Source of the DNA: Dasypus novemcinctus
Taxonomy: Eukaryota; Chordata; Mammalia; Cingulata; Dasypodidae
Reading direction: 5' to 3'
Assembly (NCBI RefSeq): GCF_030445035.2
Contig: NC_080685.1
Location: 112,270,432-112,334,431 of the forward strand
DNA: 64,000 nucleotides
This document shows, in pieces, positions 44,502 to 55,204 of the stretch. The position numbers were made by a program, and so were the translations under genes. Positions within the stretch are counted from its first letter, which is position 1. Every line of letters begins with the position of its first letter. The notes under the pieces were generated by a model. It ran no database searches. It was not told where the DNA came from and saw only the letters and a list, made by a program, of their open reading frames with translations.

Positions 44502-44666
44502 CCTTGAGAGGAAGGGGAGGCCTGAACCCTGGCACGTCGGCAGCCGTCGTGCTCGAACTCGGGGCAACAAACTGTGGTGAGGGAAGTAACTTATGCTTTA
44601 TGGTCTGGTATCTGTAAGCTCCTACCCCAAATAAATACCCTTTATGAAAGCCAAAAAAAAAAAAAA
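44502..44666 (+). mobile_element. Processed 3' end of a MaLR-like LTR transcript
   Basis: The sequence matches the 3' half of the family seen at 19364-20019 ('ggcctgaaccctggcacgtc', 'ggaagtaacttatgctttat'). It stops about 18 bases after AATAAA (44629-44634) and continues as a pure run of 14 A at 44653-44666. Genomic family members instead continue into the 'ggtattttgcatc' end. So this piece derives from a polyadenylated RNA, not from DNA integration of an LTR. Confidence 0.85.
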
Positions 44667-44669
44667 GGT

Positions 44670-44715
44670 TGAGAGTTAGTCTACTCTCTCTCTCTCCCCC
44701 CTCTCCCTCATGTCT
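44670..44715. repeat. TC-rich simple repeat
   Basis: A (tc)n and C-rich low-complexity tract follows the A tail of the retrocopied LTR end. Confidence 0.8.
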
Positions 44716-44744
44716 TTCTGCCTAAGGCTACTGGAATGGTGCAA

Positions 44745-44960
44745 TAACCAACCAAATTTGCAATTTACTTTTCTTCACTCAAAATTATATCTTTTGAGAT
44801 CGATCCTTGCTGACATAGGTGGAGATCGATAGACTCCGTTCTCTTAACTGCCGTGTTATTTTTCCATTCCCTTCTGGTGGACATTTAGATCTCCTCCTGA
44901 CTTTCCCCAGTACAGTGCTCTATATCCTCGCACACATCTCCGAGGAAGTTTGTGTTATTT
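44745..44960 (-). repeat. Probable L1M-like antisense fragment
   Basis: 'gttatttttccattcccttc' with 'tggtggacatttagatctcc' resembles the complement of the L1 'accattccattg ... ggacatttgggttgtttcc' region. The call is weak. Confidence 0.4.
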
Positions 44961-45689
44961 GGTCACAATTTCATGCTTGCTCAACCCTTGCTGAGCTTCT
45001 CTATGTGTCGAGAACTCTTTCCTGCCCCACTGATTGGGCTCGGCGGTGTGACTTGGCTTTGGCCGTGATCTTAAGGCATGTCTGGTCAAAATAGTTGGAT
45101 GCGTTTGTGTGGTTTGGCTCCGCTTCCACTGAGGTTCTGCTCTCTCCTGAGCACCCCAGGCCCTAGAGCATGGCCGCTCCTTCAACCTGGAAGCGAATGG
45201 AGAAGATGCCCGGAGCCCAGCTGAGCCAGGCACACCCAGCGGCCCCAGCGAGCCGCAGCTCCCAGCCCCGGGAGCACTGCTCATGAGCCGCTGAAGGTCA
45301 GGGGTCCTCTGCTCCTCTTTCATGTCACAAGGTTGTTATGGCCCAGTCGTAGCGTCAAGAGAAATGGAATGAAAGTTAAACGACCTTGGCATGGGTGCCC
45401 ATTGACGAGCTCTGACTCTTGACAAGTCATGCACTCTATAAAAACGAGGGGTTGAATTATTTGACCTCCGAGTTTCTTCTCAGACATAAAGAATGATTTT
45501 GCTGTTTAATGAATCAACTTCCCTAGCTCACAATTTCACTATCCTAGTGCAGCGACCTGCAAACCGTCAGGGACTAAAACACCCAATCCTATTTCCATTC
45601 ACTTGTTCACCTTCTGAATTAACCTGAACAAAAGAACAAGAAGGTGTATCTTTTTAAAAATCGAGGGTTTATTTACCCAAGAGCTATGA
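44961..45689. other. Unassigned sequence
   Basis: No gene is identified. The 122-residue minus-strand frame at 44955-45323 has no domain. Confidence 0.4.
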
Positions 45690-46280
45690 AAGGATGTAGT
45701 TACAGAAAGACCAATACAAAAATGTTTGTAGCAGCTGTATTTATAATAACTGGAAACAGCCCAGGTGTCTGTCGCTGGGAGAATGGATGAGCAAATTCTG
45801 CTACAACTTTCCATAGGAACACTAATGAGCAATAAAAAGATTGGACTACTGATACTCCCAACAATAGTGGATGAATCTTAAAGACATATTACTAAGTGAA
45901 AGAAGCTTTTCACAAAAGAGTATGTATTATATGACTCCATTTAATGAGAACTTTTAGAACAGGGAAAACTAATCTGTGGATTAGAAAAAAATCAGAGTGA
46001 TGTTTGCCTGCGGGGACTGGAAGCAGGGGTTGACTGGGAAGGGCATGCACGGGGGCATTCGAGGGTGGTGGCGACCGTCTCCATCCTGACAGGGGAGTGG
46101 GTGACAAAGGCGTATGCAGCTTTCAGAATTCAGTGGCTGCACACTCAGCGTTTCAGTGTAATACATTTTACGTTAAAAAAACTGTAAATAAATGTTGAAC
46201 TCTAGTTAATGATCTGCATGCTGAAATACTTAGGGGAAGTGTCTTCACTTTACTTTGAAATACATCGGACAATAAGATGG
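45690..46280 (+). repeat. L1M 3' region
   Basis: 'tatttataataactggaaac', 'agcccaggtgtctgtcgctg', 'agtgaaagaagcttttcaca', 'tatatgactccatttaatga' and 'gtaataaatgttgaactct'-type blocks lead to 'gatctgcatgctgaaatact'. These form the standard order of an old L1 3' region. Confidence 0.82.
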
Positions 46281-46284
46281 ATTA

Positions 46285-46370
46285 ATGACCGGATAGAGGA
46301 ATGATATGTAAACCGCTTCATGCAGTGCCTAGAGCGTAAAATCTCTCAATAAATGTTGGCTACTACTGTT
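46285..46370 (+). repeat. MIR 3' end
   Basis: 'atatgtaaaccgcttcatgc', 'agtgcctagagcgtaaaatc' and 'tctcaataaatgttggctac' are the MIR 3' terminus. Confidence 0.75.
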
Positions 46371-46374
46371 TTTA

Positions 46375-46520
46375 AAAAATAGCACAATATTTTAAAATGT
46401 TATAATAAACTGTAACAAATGTTCTGCATCAATGCAAGGTGCTGGTGGTTGGGTGATATATGGGAATCCTGCACCTTATGCATGATTATTCTGTAAAACC
46501 CACAACTTCTCTAATAAAAA
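46375..46520 (+). repeat. L1-type 3'UTR end
   Basis: 'ataataaactgtaacaaatg', 'ttctgcatcaatgcaaggtg', 'gtgatatatgggaatcctgc' and 'tattctgtaaaacccacaac' followed by 'ttctctaataaaaaataa' form an L1 3'UTR terminus. Confidence 0.75.
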
Positions 46521-47264
46521 ATAAGCCTGTGTTCTTTCTACTGTATCAGACTGCCTCAAAGTGTGGCAGCCTGTCCAACATCTGTGGCTGCCCCGCTCAT
46601 GTTATGCTGCCGAAAGCCTTTATCAGAGCAGGGCCTGCAGAACTCTCTTACCCTGTTTAACTCATCTGACCACTCAGATCTAGCTACAAGGAACTCAATT
46701 TGAAGACACCGTTGAGTGACACTCATAGTTCAGCAGAGGACCCCCATGGGAAACATTGAGGAGAGAGTTTCATCTAGGTGAATAAAATGTGTATTACTTT
46801 TATTTATTGAGAATTTATTGAGAATCTTCTACATGCTGGCCATTGTGCTATGTGCACATTATAGAAAAAACTTCTGATTTTCCAGATTCAGAGCTAACTA
46901 AAAGTTCATATAATTGGAATTGTTTTCATCACTGTCCAGAAAACACCATAAAATCAAATAAAGAAGGTTTTGTCCATATCCAAATACACCCCCCTCACGC
47001 ATTTTCCAGGGTGTGGCTTGGCTGGGGGGTGGTCATCGCAAATGCAGGTCAGCTGCACCTTCCGCTCCTGTGGGGCAGCGTGGCGACCCCAAGGACCTGC
47101 AGGATCCATCGGTGCTTGGGAACTTCAGAGACCTAATTGTGTTTGGTATTAATCTAGTGTTATTTTTATTAAAAAACCCAGATACATTTATATAATAATT
47201 CTGAGCTATGTCATTCCCTCTGCAGAAACAGTTTATAACAATACATGTGACATTTAAAACTTTA
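46521..47264. other. Unassigned sequence
   Basis: No gene or named repeat is supported. Three overlapping plus frames at 46843-47195 are in conflict with each other. Confidence 0.4.
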
Positions 47265-47400
47265 TCATGGCACTTGTCTCCCAGCCTGCTTTATATTAAT
47301 TTGTGTTTTTGTCTTTTCCATAGACTATGAGCTCCTAGAAGTCAGTGACTGTGTCTTACTCATTTTTTATTCTCCACAAAGCATAATAATTATTTTGAAA
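47265..47400 (+). repeat. L2 3' end
   Basis: 'tagactatgagctcctagaa', 'gtcagtgactgtgtcttact' and 'cattttttattctccacaaa' follow the L2 3' end. Confidence 0.65.
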
Positions 47401-47534
47401 TGAAAGCAGAAGAAAGTGAATGTAGAAGAAGTATTTTCATTTTAGACATGCTGAGTAAAGGAAGAAAAGCCATAAGCTTCCTAAGAATTTACTGAAGTTG
47501 ACCGAATATAACATATTCTCATGGGTGTCGAAGT

Positions 47535-47775
47535 GACGTGCTGAGTGTGGAGCGCTTGTGAATTTATCATCAGGCTGCCTGGATTCAAACATGATTCTGG
47601 AATTTATTGGCTGTGTGGTTTTGGTTAAGTTGCTTAACCTCTCTGTGCTTGAGGTTTTTCAACTATGAAATTGGAATAATAATGGGATCTATCACATGAG
47701 GATGAAATGAAATAATACATGTACAGTACTTTGCACTGTGCCCAGCACACAGTAAGAACTCCATAAATGTAAGAA
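47535..47775 (+). repeat. MIR SINE, nearly full length
   Basis: 'ggctgcctggattcaaacat', 'ttattggctgtgtggttttg', 'aagttgcttaacctctctgt', 'aataatacatgtacagtact' and 'cagcacacagtaagaactcc' give the whole MIR order. Confidence 0.9.
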
Positions 47776-47904
47776 TCCTTACATTTCATATAAGGATTAA
47801 ATGTATACCCATTATACATTATATTATATAGTATATTTAATGTATACCCATTAAAATATGTGGGTAGCTCAGAGAAGAGGGACTTAGCAAATGAATATGT
47901 AAGT

Positions 47905-48058
47905 GCAGCTGATCCTCATTATTTGTGGATTCCATATATGTGAATTTGATTACTTACTGAAATGTATCTGTAACCCTAAAATCAATATTCCTGGTGCTTT
48001 TTCAGTCATTCTCAGACATGCACAGAGTGGCAAAAAATTTGAGCTGCTTAAGCTACAC
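47905..48058. mobile_element. DNA-transposon-like fragment
   Basis: 'gatcctcattatttgtggat', 'gtatctgtaaccctaaaatc' and 'agacatgcacagagtggcaa' resemble a medium-reiteration DNA transposon of placentals. I cannot name the family securely. Confidence 0.4.
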
Positions 48059-48140
48059 TGTGACAGTTTGAATTTGGTGTATCCCAAAAAGAGAGTATGG
48101 TTTTAAGCAAATCCACTTCTGTGGGTGAGGGCTCTTTTAT
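48059..48140 (+). mobile_element. 5' fragment of MaLR-like LTR family
   Basis: 'tgtgacagtttgaatttggt' and 'gtatcccaaaaagagagtat' match the 5' terminus seen at the right end of 22785-23339. The copy is cut off where the reverse-oriented LINE tail begins. Confidence 0.6.
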
Positions 48141-48960
48141 TAAAATTAAATTTTATTTTATTTTATTTTATTTTGAAAGAAGCTTTAGATTGCATAAATG
48201 TTACATTGAAAATATAGGGGGATTCCCATGTACTTCAACCCTTCCCCCCTCCACACTTTTCCCCATTAACAACATCTTTCATTAGTGTGGAGCATTTGTT
48301 GCAATTGATTAACAAATATTGACACATTGCTACTAACCGTGGTCCATAGTTAACATTGTAGTTTACACTTTGCACCACACAATTTTATAGATCTTGATAA
48401 AATGTATAATGGTCTGTATTTGTCATTGCAATGTCATTCAGGACAATTCCAATGTCCCCAAACTGCCCCATGTTACACCTATTCTTCCCTTTTTCTCCCC
48501 TCAGAACCTCTGGTGGCCACTGCCTTTACATCAATGTTACACGTTTTTCCATTGCTAGAATGATAATAAGTCTACTTTAGTCCATAGTTGCATTTCCCCC
48601 TTATGCTTGTTCATTCTTCAATCTTGAAGATTTGGAGATGGAAATGCCAACTCTGTTTCTGACTGAAAGGGGGTTTAGGTCCCATGGAGCAGATGGATGG
48701 AACTGTCTTGCTTGCCGTTGTAGATACTGTTTTTGGTGATGGGTGTTGTCCATCATTATCCTTTTGTTGACCTGGGTGATTCCAATGAAGTGGAGAGTAG
48801 GAGTTGCAACTCTGCTCAGGCTCAGGGCCCAGCTGGCACAGGGCCAGTCCAGAGGTTCAAGTCTCCTGAGCATAGGCTAACCCCAGCGCCAACCACAGAT
48901 TCAGTAAAAGTGACAGAAGAGGCATGTGTATAAAGGTCACATCTGAGTCCAGCTCCATCA
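48120..48960 (-). repeat. Lineage LINE (probably L1) 3' end, copy 2
   Basis: A (ttta/ttttat)n tail complement at about 48142-48175 is followed by the complement of the 3'UTR: 'ttacattgaaaatatagggg', 'cattagtgtggagcatttgt' and 'tggtccatagttaacattgt'. Further in, 'aaccacagattcagtaaaag' and 'tataaaggtcac' match copy 1 (3170-3300) in reverse. A 171-residue minus frame (48857-49372) crosses its upper boundary and is not considered a gene. Confidence 0.75.
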
Positions 48961-49588
48961 CTGTCAGGAGCACAAATTCCAAAGTAGGGTCCACTGGCAC
49001 GGCACTGAGCTCCAGCCCCAGGTAATGGTGCTCCTGAGGGCTACGGAGAGACTCAGCTTCGACAGTCATGGCCTTGCTTTCTAAATTGATCAACTTAAAG
49101 GGTGGAGTTGAACACGTTTTACGTTCCCTTCTGTCTGATGTGCTATGATTCAAACCCAGACTTTCTGGAATTAAAAAGTCCTCAAGAAAAAGAGCAACCG
49201 TGAAGAAGTGCAGTGTTGAGGATGAACGGAGACAGCTTAGCTTCCGAAGGACGGTGGTGCTGCAGAGCCAAGGCGGCGGCTCCACTCCCGGTCCACGGGG
49301 AGCGCCTGGAAGCCTTGCGAGGCCAGAGGCTTCAGGCATTCGGCCGCCTCTGGCCTCTGGCCAGGGCCACACTCATCCTCGGGCTTGGTGACTGCCGACT
49401 CAGCGTCTTTACCCACCGACCTGCTCACGTCATTCGTTCGCTCACGCATGCATTCATTTCCTCTCTCCCTCACCTTCTTTGTTCCATCTCCCCTTCCATT
49501 CTCTCCCCCTCCTTTCACCAACTTCCCCTCTTCCCCTACTCTTTGGGGCAGGTAAGATCAGGTACCCAGGGGTGGACTGGACCTAGAG
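48961..49588. other. Unassigned sequence, possibly upstream part of the LINE copy
   Basis: The 48961-49150 part may still belong to the reverse-oriented LINE 3' region. Beyond it, frames on both strands overlap in a GC-rich patch. No gene is supported. Confidence 0.35.
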
Positions 49589-49775
49589 CAGGGGTTCTTC
49601 ACCAGGGGTCTGTGAGCTTGAATTGAAATTCAAAAAACATTATTCTTGGGGGACTGTTTGTGTGGGTGTGATATATTTATGAAATAAAACACTGTCTAGT
49701 GTGGACTTAGTAAGGGGTCCATGGTTTTCACCTGACTGGCATACGGGTCTGCGGAAGAGACAAGGTTAAGGACTC
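49589..49775. mobile_element. Short hAT-like DNA element, copy 2
   Basis: It is nearly collinear with 37956-38145: 'caggggttcttcacc' start, 'tgagcttgaattgaaattca', 'gtgtggacttagtaaggggt', 'catggttttcacctgactgg' and a 'ggttaaggactcc' end. The flanking octamer is not clearly preserved. Confidence 0.8.
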
Positions 49776-51254
49776 CCACAGCAGAGGACACACCCTCCAC
49801 TTTGCTAAGCTGTGGCTGTGGAACTCAGCTACGAAATCTTTACACAGTCTGCAACTCCTTTTTCACTCCCACGTATCACTGCATCCTTCCCAGTCTCTCA
49901 TTATAGGTCCACAGATGCTACATGTCACCATTGAGGAAACCGAGACTGAGAGGGGCTCAGAGATGCCCGTGAAATCTCATGGCTGCTACGGCATAACCAC
50001 AATCCCCGATTAAAGCTTAAAATCACACGATACAGGGTAAAAGGCACATTAAGACTTCTGAAGTCCATTTACCAGTTAGTTTTTAGGGAAACTCTGAAGC
50101 CTTCCTTATAACCATGGTAAAGAAGACTTGAGAGGCCAGATCTGGCAATTTCTGAGGCTATGGCCAAGCAACAGAATACTGGGGTAATGCTGGGTAAAGG
50201 CCTAATACATTTTTATTTTAAATCCTTTCTCTTAACTAGTTGAGATGCCTGAAATTTGACCTGTAATAAACTTGCAGTTCTATTGGATTTTTTAGCCTCA
50301 TTCTTTTAAATATTTAACATCACTTTTATGAATTGCATTCGGTGTTTGAAGGGTTTTAGATTTCTAAGAGAATACTCAATAACAATGAAAGTAGAAAAGA
50401 GAATTGTGAATGAAATAACAGGTGACAGCCCCATTCCCAGTATTCAGTTCCTATTAGAAACTTTACGAATGATCACTGAAAGCAATATGGTGTTATGGGT
50501 GTTATATTTATTTGCACAAATAAATATTAATCTCAAATATTAATATTAAACAGTAAGCCAAGGTAATAACTGCTTGTCAGCATGGTTATTTTTCTTCTGG
50601 CATGATCGCCCAGGTGTTTCCTCCTCTAACCCAGGTAAGTGGCAGGGCGTCCCCTCCCTGGCGGGGCGATCGCACGACACTCCCAGATGACATCCCCTGT
50701 GACCAGCAGGATTTGAGCCTGTGTGCGCAGAGAAGCCTGCTTTAGTCTAAGGCACTGTTCACTGCGGGGAGCTGCAGAGCCTTTTGCTTGAAATTCTCAG
50801 TCTGCTGCAGGAAGAAGCCAGCTTCCTGGGTGAATTGGTCTGGCTTCTAGAGTGGGTTAGGAAAGTAACCGAGTAGACCCATACAAGCAGAGAGACGCCG
50901 AGTCAAACAGGTCCGACCTGGGAGAAACCTAGTGTGGCCACCGTTTAGGAAGGAAAGGGCTGTGAGCGAGCGTTCCTTCTAGGTCTCTGAAAAGGCTAAT
51001 TACTTTGGCAAGCAGTTCATTTTCCGCCCGATAAAGGTAGCTGCGGCTGGGTAATGTGTAAGTGATAGCTCATAATTCATTAGAAACAAGAGGATGGGAG
51101 ACGTTTTAAGGACGAATGAGCTGTGAGGGGAAGATTCACCCTTCAACAGTGGCTGCCGTGGACCAGTGCCCAGGGCACTGAGACACCTAGAAGGGGCCGT
51201 TTTCATCTCGGTGGTAGGCGTGCTGCTGGGTGCCGCCCTCTTCCTCAGCGGCAG
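49776..51254. other. Unassigned sequence
   Basis: No gene is identified. The 71-residue frame at 50328-50543 and the 117-residue minus frame at 51000-51353 lack domains and splice support. Confidence 0.4.
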
Positions 51255-51420
51255 GCAGTGTGGTACAGTGGGTAGAGCCCTGGGCTTGGGATCAGAAGAA
51301 TTCAATTCCAGCCTTGAGCAAACCTCTGAATTTTCCTGTTTCCTCAGCTGCAAAATGGGGTACTCAGAGTACCTGACCCCCGGAGCAGGTTGGACGCTCT
51401 GGTCCTAGGCACTCCACAAC
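51255..51420 (+). repeat. MIR-family (MIR3-like) fragment
   Basis: 'ggcagtgtggtacagtgggt', 'agagccctgggcttgggatc' and 'tttcctcagctgcaaaatgg' followed by 'ctaggcactcc' suggest a MIR3-like element. Confidence 0.6.
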
Positions 51421-52128
51421 AAAAGACTTCTGAGTGAAGTCCTGTTCGTGCCAGGCACAAGCTGAGGGTGGATGCCAGCATTCCAGCCCTGCAGGAGCTC
51501 AAAGTACCCCTGCCCAGGACTCGCCCCCGACCAGCTGGGTCTGAGTCTTCGGGAGTGGTCCCAAGCGCTGGTCGTTTTCACAAGTTCCCAGGCTCAGGGC
51601 TGAGGACTCCTGAGGCAGGTGAAGGGTCCCACTGGAGGCAGAACGCTAAGTAAATGGAGGCCAAGAGAGACTCCGGCCACATGGGGCAGGTGGGAGGATG
51701 AGGAAGCACCGGCCGTCAAAGGCCCGTGGGCAAGGCCAGGCGCGTTCAGCCCCGGGGCTGCCGCGGTGGAAGGCAGCGTGCGTTCGCTCTGGCTGGGGAG
51801 ATGAGTTAGAGGTCAAGCGAGGGTGCGATGACGGAGGAGTGGAGCGCTGTGCTGCAGGAAGGCAACGCGGACTCACAGGGCTTTAAGGAAGGAGTGAGAC
51901 TGTATGCTGGGACGGGTATTCACACTCCAGGAAGGGGGTGCAAACGGAAGGCAAAGAACCCCTTCAGGGCTGTTGCAGGCATCTAGATATGGTTTGTCAA
52001 AGAGTTACACAAGCGTGAGGCATCATCACCCCAGTTAGCCTTGTTGTGCTCTTTCCCTGTTGGCAGAAAGTGGGGTAGAAAGGGATCTAAGTAGACTTTT
52101 CCTCTCAAAGTCCCCCAGGCTGGGCTTT
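51421..52128. other. Unassigned sequence
   Basis: No gene is supported. GC-rich frames overlap in both directions at 51619-51886. Confidence 0.4.
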
Positions 52129-52140
52129 TCCAGGTGCAGA

Positions 52141-52562
52141 TTTTTTTTTTAAAGATTTATTTTATTTATTTCTCCCCCCCACCCCCCGCCCCCGTTGTCT
52201 GTTCTCTGTGTCCATTTGGTGCATGTTCTTCCTTTTGTCCGCTCCTGCTGTTGTCAGCGGCACGGGAATCTGTGTTTCTTTTTTTGTTGCGTCATCTTGT
52301 TGTGTCAGCTCTCCATGTGTGCGGCACCATTCCTGGGCAGGCTGCACTTTCTTTTGCGCTGGGCGGCTCTCCTTACGGGGCGCACTCCTTGCACGTGGGG
52401 CTCCCCTACACGGGGGACACCCCTGTGTGGCACGGCACTCCTTGCGCGCATCAGCACTGCACGTGGGCCAGCTCCACACGGGTCAAGGAGGCCCAGAGTT
52501 TGAACCGCGGACCTCCCATGTGGTAGGCGGACGCCCTAACCACTGGGTCAAGTCCCCTTTCC
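52141..52562 (-). repeat. DAS-type SINE with target-site duplication
   Basis: A complete reverse-oriented copy has its T-rich tail complement at 52141-52155, a C-rich run at about 52175-52194 and the B-box complement 'gtttgaaccgcgg' near 52499. The flanks tccaggtgcaga (52129-52140) and tccagatgcaga (52563-52574) form a 12-bp duplication with one mismatch. Frames of 102-136 residues in it are not genes. Confidence 0.96.
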
Positions 52563-52574
52563 TCCAGATGCAGA

Positions 52575-53039
52575 GTTTGTTCCAGAAGTTTTCTTCTTCC
52601 TTGTTTCTAAGTAAATAATGATCTGTGCCTCCCCTCCTCGGGGGCTTCTTTGGTGGGGGCTGGTTTTGGAGACATCACCAAAGAAATGATCCTGATAGTA
52701 GAAATGTTAGGTACTTTCATTCACACTTCCAGGAGATGGCAGCTTTCGTTGGCTGTTTTGTTTTGCCAACTCAGCCACCACTCCAGTTTTGCCGCGTGTG
52801 CTCCAGCAGCAGCATTCTCCAGCCTGAGTTAACGCAAGCCACATCAATGTGTGTGGATTTAACCGCCATGCTTCCTGGCCGGCACTCCCTTCCCAAGCCC
52901 TGGCTCTTTACAAATACCCCTCTGATCCTGAGATGTCCTCTCTCTTTCTCTCCTGGGCAGAGAAGCCCCTGTTCATTGGAGGAAGGCGTGGGGCTGAGGA
53001 GGCCACGTTTGGGCAGAAGGCTGCAGGGCTTCTCCTCCT
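52575..53039. other. Unassigned sequence
   Basis: The 164-residue frame at 52625-53119 runs from this stretch into a MIR and is opposed by a 112-residue minus frame. No domain is recognised. Confidence 0.4.
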
Positions 53040-53215
53040 GGTCAGCTCGCTTGTTACCTGTGTTAACCTTGAGCGAGTTCCTTAACCTATTTTGCATGCA
53101 CTTTCTCACCTACAGATGAGATGAAGAACACTTTCTATCTCTTGTCATTGCAGTTAGGATTAAGTGAGCTCCTAGTGACAGAGCAGAGTGCCTGATGCGT
53201 AGCCAGCATTTTGTT
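53040..53215 (+). repeat. MIR SINE
   Basis: 'cttgagcgagttccttaacc', 'actttctcacctacagatga', 'cagttaggattaagtgagct' and 'agagtgcctgatgcgtag' follow MIR. Confidence 0.7.
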
Positions 53216-53229
53216 TGCTGTTGTGATCT

Positions 53230-53440
53230 TCCAAACCCAGGCTCCGAAGTGCCCTCCTTTGTGAGCCACATCAACATCCTGAGGCACTATCCCTCCGTGG
53301 TCTCTTACCTTTCCCACTGCAGTTATTTATCTGCGTGCTGTTCTCGTCAGATGATGAATCACCTGAGGGCAAGACTTATTTATTACCCGGTGTAGGCCTT
53401 GGGCATAATAGATGCTCTCTACCTATTTACTGTATGAATC
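53230..53440 (+). repeat. Weak L2-like fragment
   Basis: 'gaatcacctgagggcaagac' and 'ataatagatgctctctacct' resemble the end of an L2. Low confidence. Confidence 0.35.
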
Positions 53441-53924
53441 TGACTAAGGTTTATTAATTTAATAAAATAGGAACTACTGAAGCACAGAGGTTTTAAACTA
53501 TCAACAATATTCTTCTATTGTGTTTACAGGTTGAGATCTGATTCTGTTTCGTGTGTTGAAAAAGGGCTTAGAAAGGCAGACATTTCAATATCTTTACTTT
53601 TTTTGGTCATTAAAACCTTGACCTTCATTGTGGCATTTTCTTGCTGGAAATCTTATAAAATATTTAGTTTCCTAAGTACCCTGAAGTTAAATCCTGTTAG
53701 AGAAACTTCTGGAAATGTCAACTATAATTTATTAACTCCCATTTCTTGCATACTAAATACTGCAGTACAGCATTTCCGATGGGGAATGAGTTGCAAATAC
53801 GATGTGGATATTGAAATAGACAAATCTCTTTCAAGGAAGATTTAGGGGAGCCCTGAAGAATTTCGTGGCTGCTTAGCGAAGTCAGGGGACTAAAACACCG
53901 ACCTGACTGAGGGCGTTAGTTTTC
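53441..53924. other. Unassigned AT-rich sequence
   Basis: A 104-residue plus-strand frame (53531-53845) is present without domain or splice support. Confidence 0.35.
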
Positions 53925-54267
53925 CCTGTTCCCTCTGCCTGAAGGTTCTCCTCCCACATGTCCACCTGGCTTACTCCCTCACTTCCTCCAAGTCTTTGCT
54001 AAAATCCACACCATTTGATCCTATGATCTACCTAACCCATCTCTTACTCCTGATCCCCTTTACCCTACCTTTTTTCTCTTCTATACCACTTTATCATCTT
54101 CTAATAATCTATATAATTTACTTACCTACCTATGTTTATTGTCTGTCTCAGTTCACTAGAATTGCAAACTCACACGGTCAAGACGCTTTATTAGTTTAAT
54201 TTACTGTTGTAGTCCAAGAACCTAGAGCAGCTCCTTGCATTAGTATGTGCTCAATAAACATTGGCTG
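53925..54267 (+). repeat. L2 LINE 3' end, interrupted by LTR
   Basis: 'ctcacttcctccaagtcttt', 'gctaaaatccacaccatttg', 'actagaattgcaaactcaca', 'gaacctagagcagctccttg' and 'tatgtgctcaataaacattg' are a standard L2 3' end. The LTR at 54268 begins within its last bases. Confidence 0.8.
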
Positions 54268-54842
54268 TGTTGAACACGTGCTGCCCCCAACCCAACTATC
54301 ACCAACACGCCTGCTGATAAGACAAAGCTGAGTTTACTGCTCGGTGTGGTTAATATAGCCCACGTGTGAATTCAAAATTACCCAATTCTGTATCCAAGTG
54401 TGCCTAGTTTCTAGAAAGCCAATTAAGTAATATAGGCCCTATAGGCTTTAAATCTTCAGAAAGGATGTAGACCGAAAGTGAATTCAAAGTTACAGCCAGA
54501 CAGAATGTGGGCAGTACGCTAATTCAAGCTCACCTGGAGGATAGGCAACATGTCAATGCAAGCTTACCTGGAATGTGGGGGATATGTTAATTCAAAACCT
54601 ATCTAATACTCAAACACTTGAAACTCACTAACAAAGAAAAGTCCTTTTTTCATAAAGGTGCCATTTGACTCCCCACTCCTACATCCTCTGTATAAAAGGG
54701 ACCCAGAAACCCTATTCAGGGCTTGGCTTTTTGGACAGGAGTCTGCTGGGCCTGGCCGGTTGTAATAAATCTTCCTTCTCAGAATATTCCTGAGTCCTAG
54801 CCTTCAATACGCGGTCACTGACTCCTTTCTGCTTCCACAACA
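54268..54842 (+). mobile_element. ERV1-like solo LTR
   Basis: A 575-bp unit has matching inverted termini TGTTG (54268-54272) and CAACA (54838-54842). U3 holds imperfect tandem repeats at about 54481-54600. TATAAAAG lies at 54691-54698 and AATAAA at 54764-54769, followed by a U5-like tail. The layout is that of a gammaretrovirus-like (ERV1) LTR. No primer-binding site, gag, pol or env sequence is adjacent, so only the LTR remains. Exact family is not assigned. Confidence 0.82.
54481..54600 (+). repeat. U3 imperfect tandem repeats
   Basis: Four units begin at aattc/aatgc anchors at 54481, 54521, 54555 and 54589 (spacing 40, 34 and 34). The middle pair shares 'caagctcacctgga' and 'caagcttacctgga'. 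Retroviral U3 enhancers are often repeated in this way. An earlier related 'gaattcaaaatta' lies at 54368. Confidence 0.7.
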
Positions 54843-55204
54843 TGGGAAGGGGCACACCACCTTGGCCAGGCTGCAGTAGTGGCTCAGAGGGGAAAGGAAG
54901 GCTGGAGTTCAATGAGGATTTGAGGTTTGGTTTAAGGCAAGCCTTTCAATGAGGGGAGGAATGTTCTTACGTTTTTAACATTTTTATTCATATTATTCTG
55001 AACGCAAACGCGAGGTTTCTGGATCAAGGCGGAATTATTATTACAGCAGTAACCACATTGGTTTCCCATGCCGTAATTCTTCCCTCTCAAGTGACTGAGC
55101 CAGCTGGTTAGTCTAGAAGAGGCCTTTTGGCACCACGGGACGAGAACCCGGAATTACCAGTCTGTTAGTTTACATAGGGCAGCTCCCTCCGCCAACTCCC
55201 CTTC
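54843..55204. other. Unassigned sequence
   Basis: No gene or named repeat is seen. Confidence 0.4.

Noticed and set aside
48857-49372. 171-residue minus-strand frame
   Set aside because: Its C-terminal part lies in the reverse-oriented LINE 3' end and the frame stops where the related copy continues, so it is treated as repeat-derived.
52134-52618. Overlapping 102-136 residue frames
   Set aside because: They are three registers of one DAS SINE and cannot all be coding. Nothing is conserved beyond the repeat.
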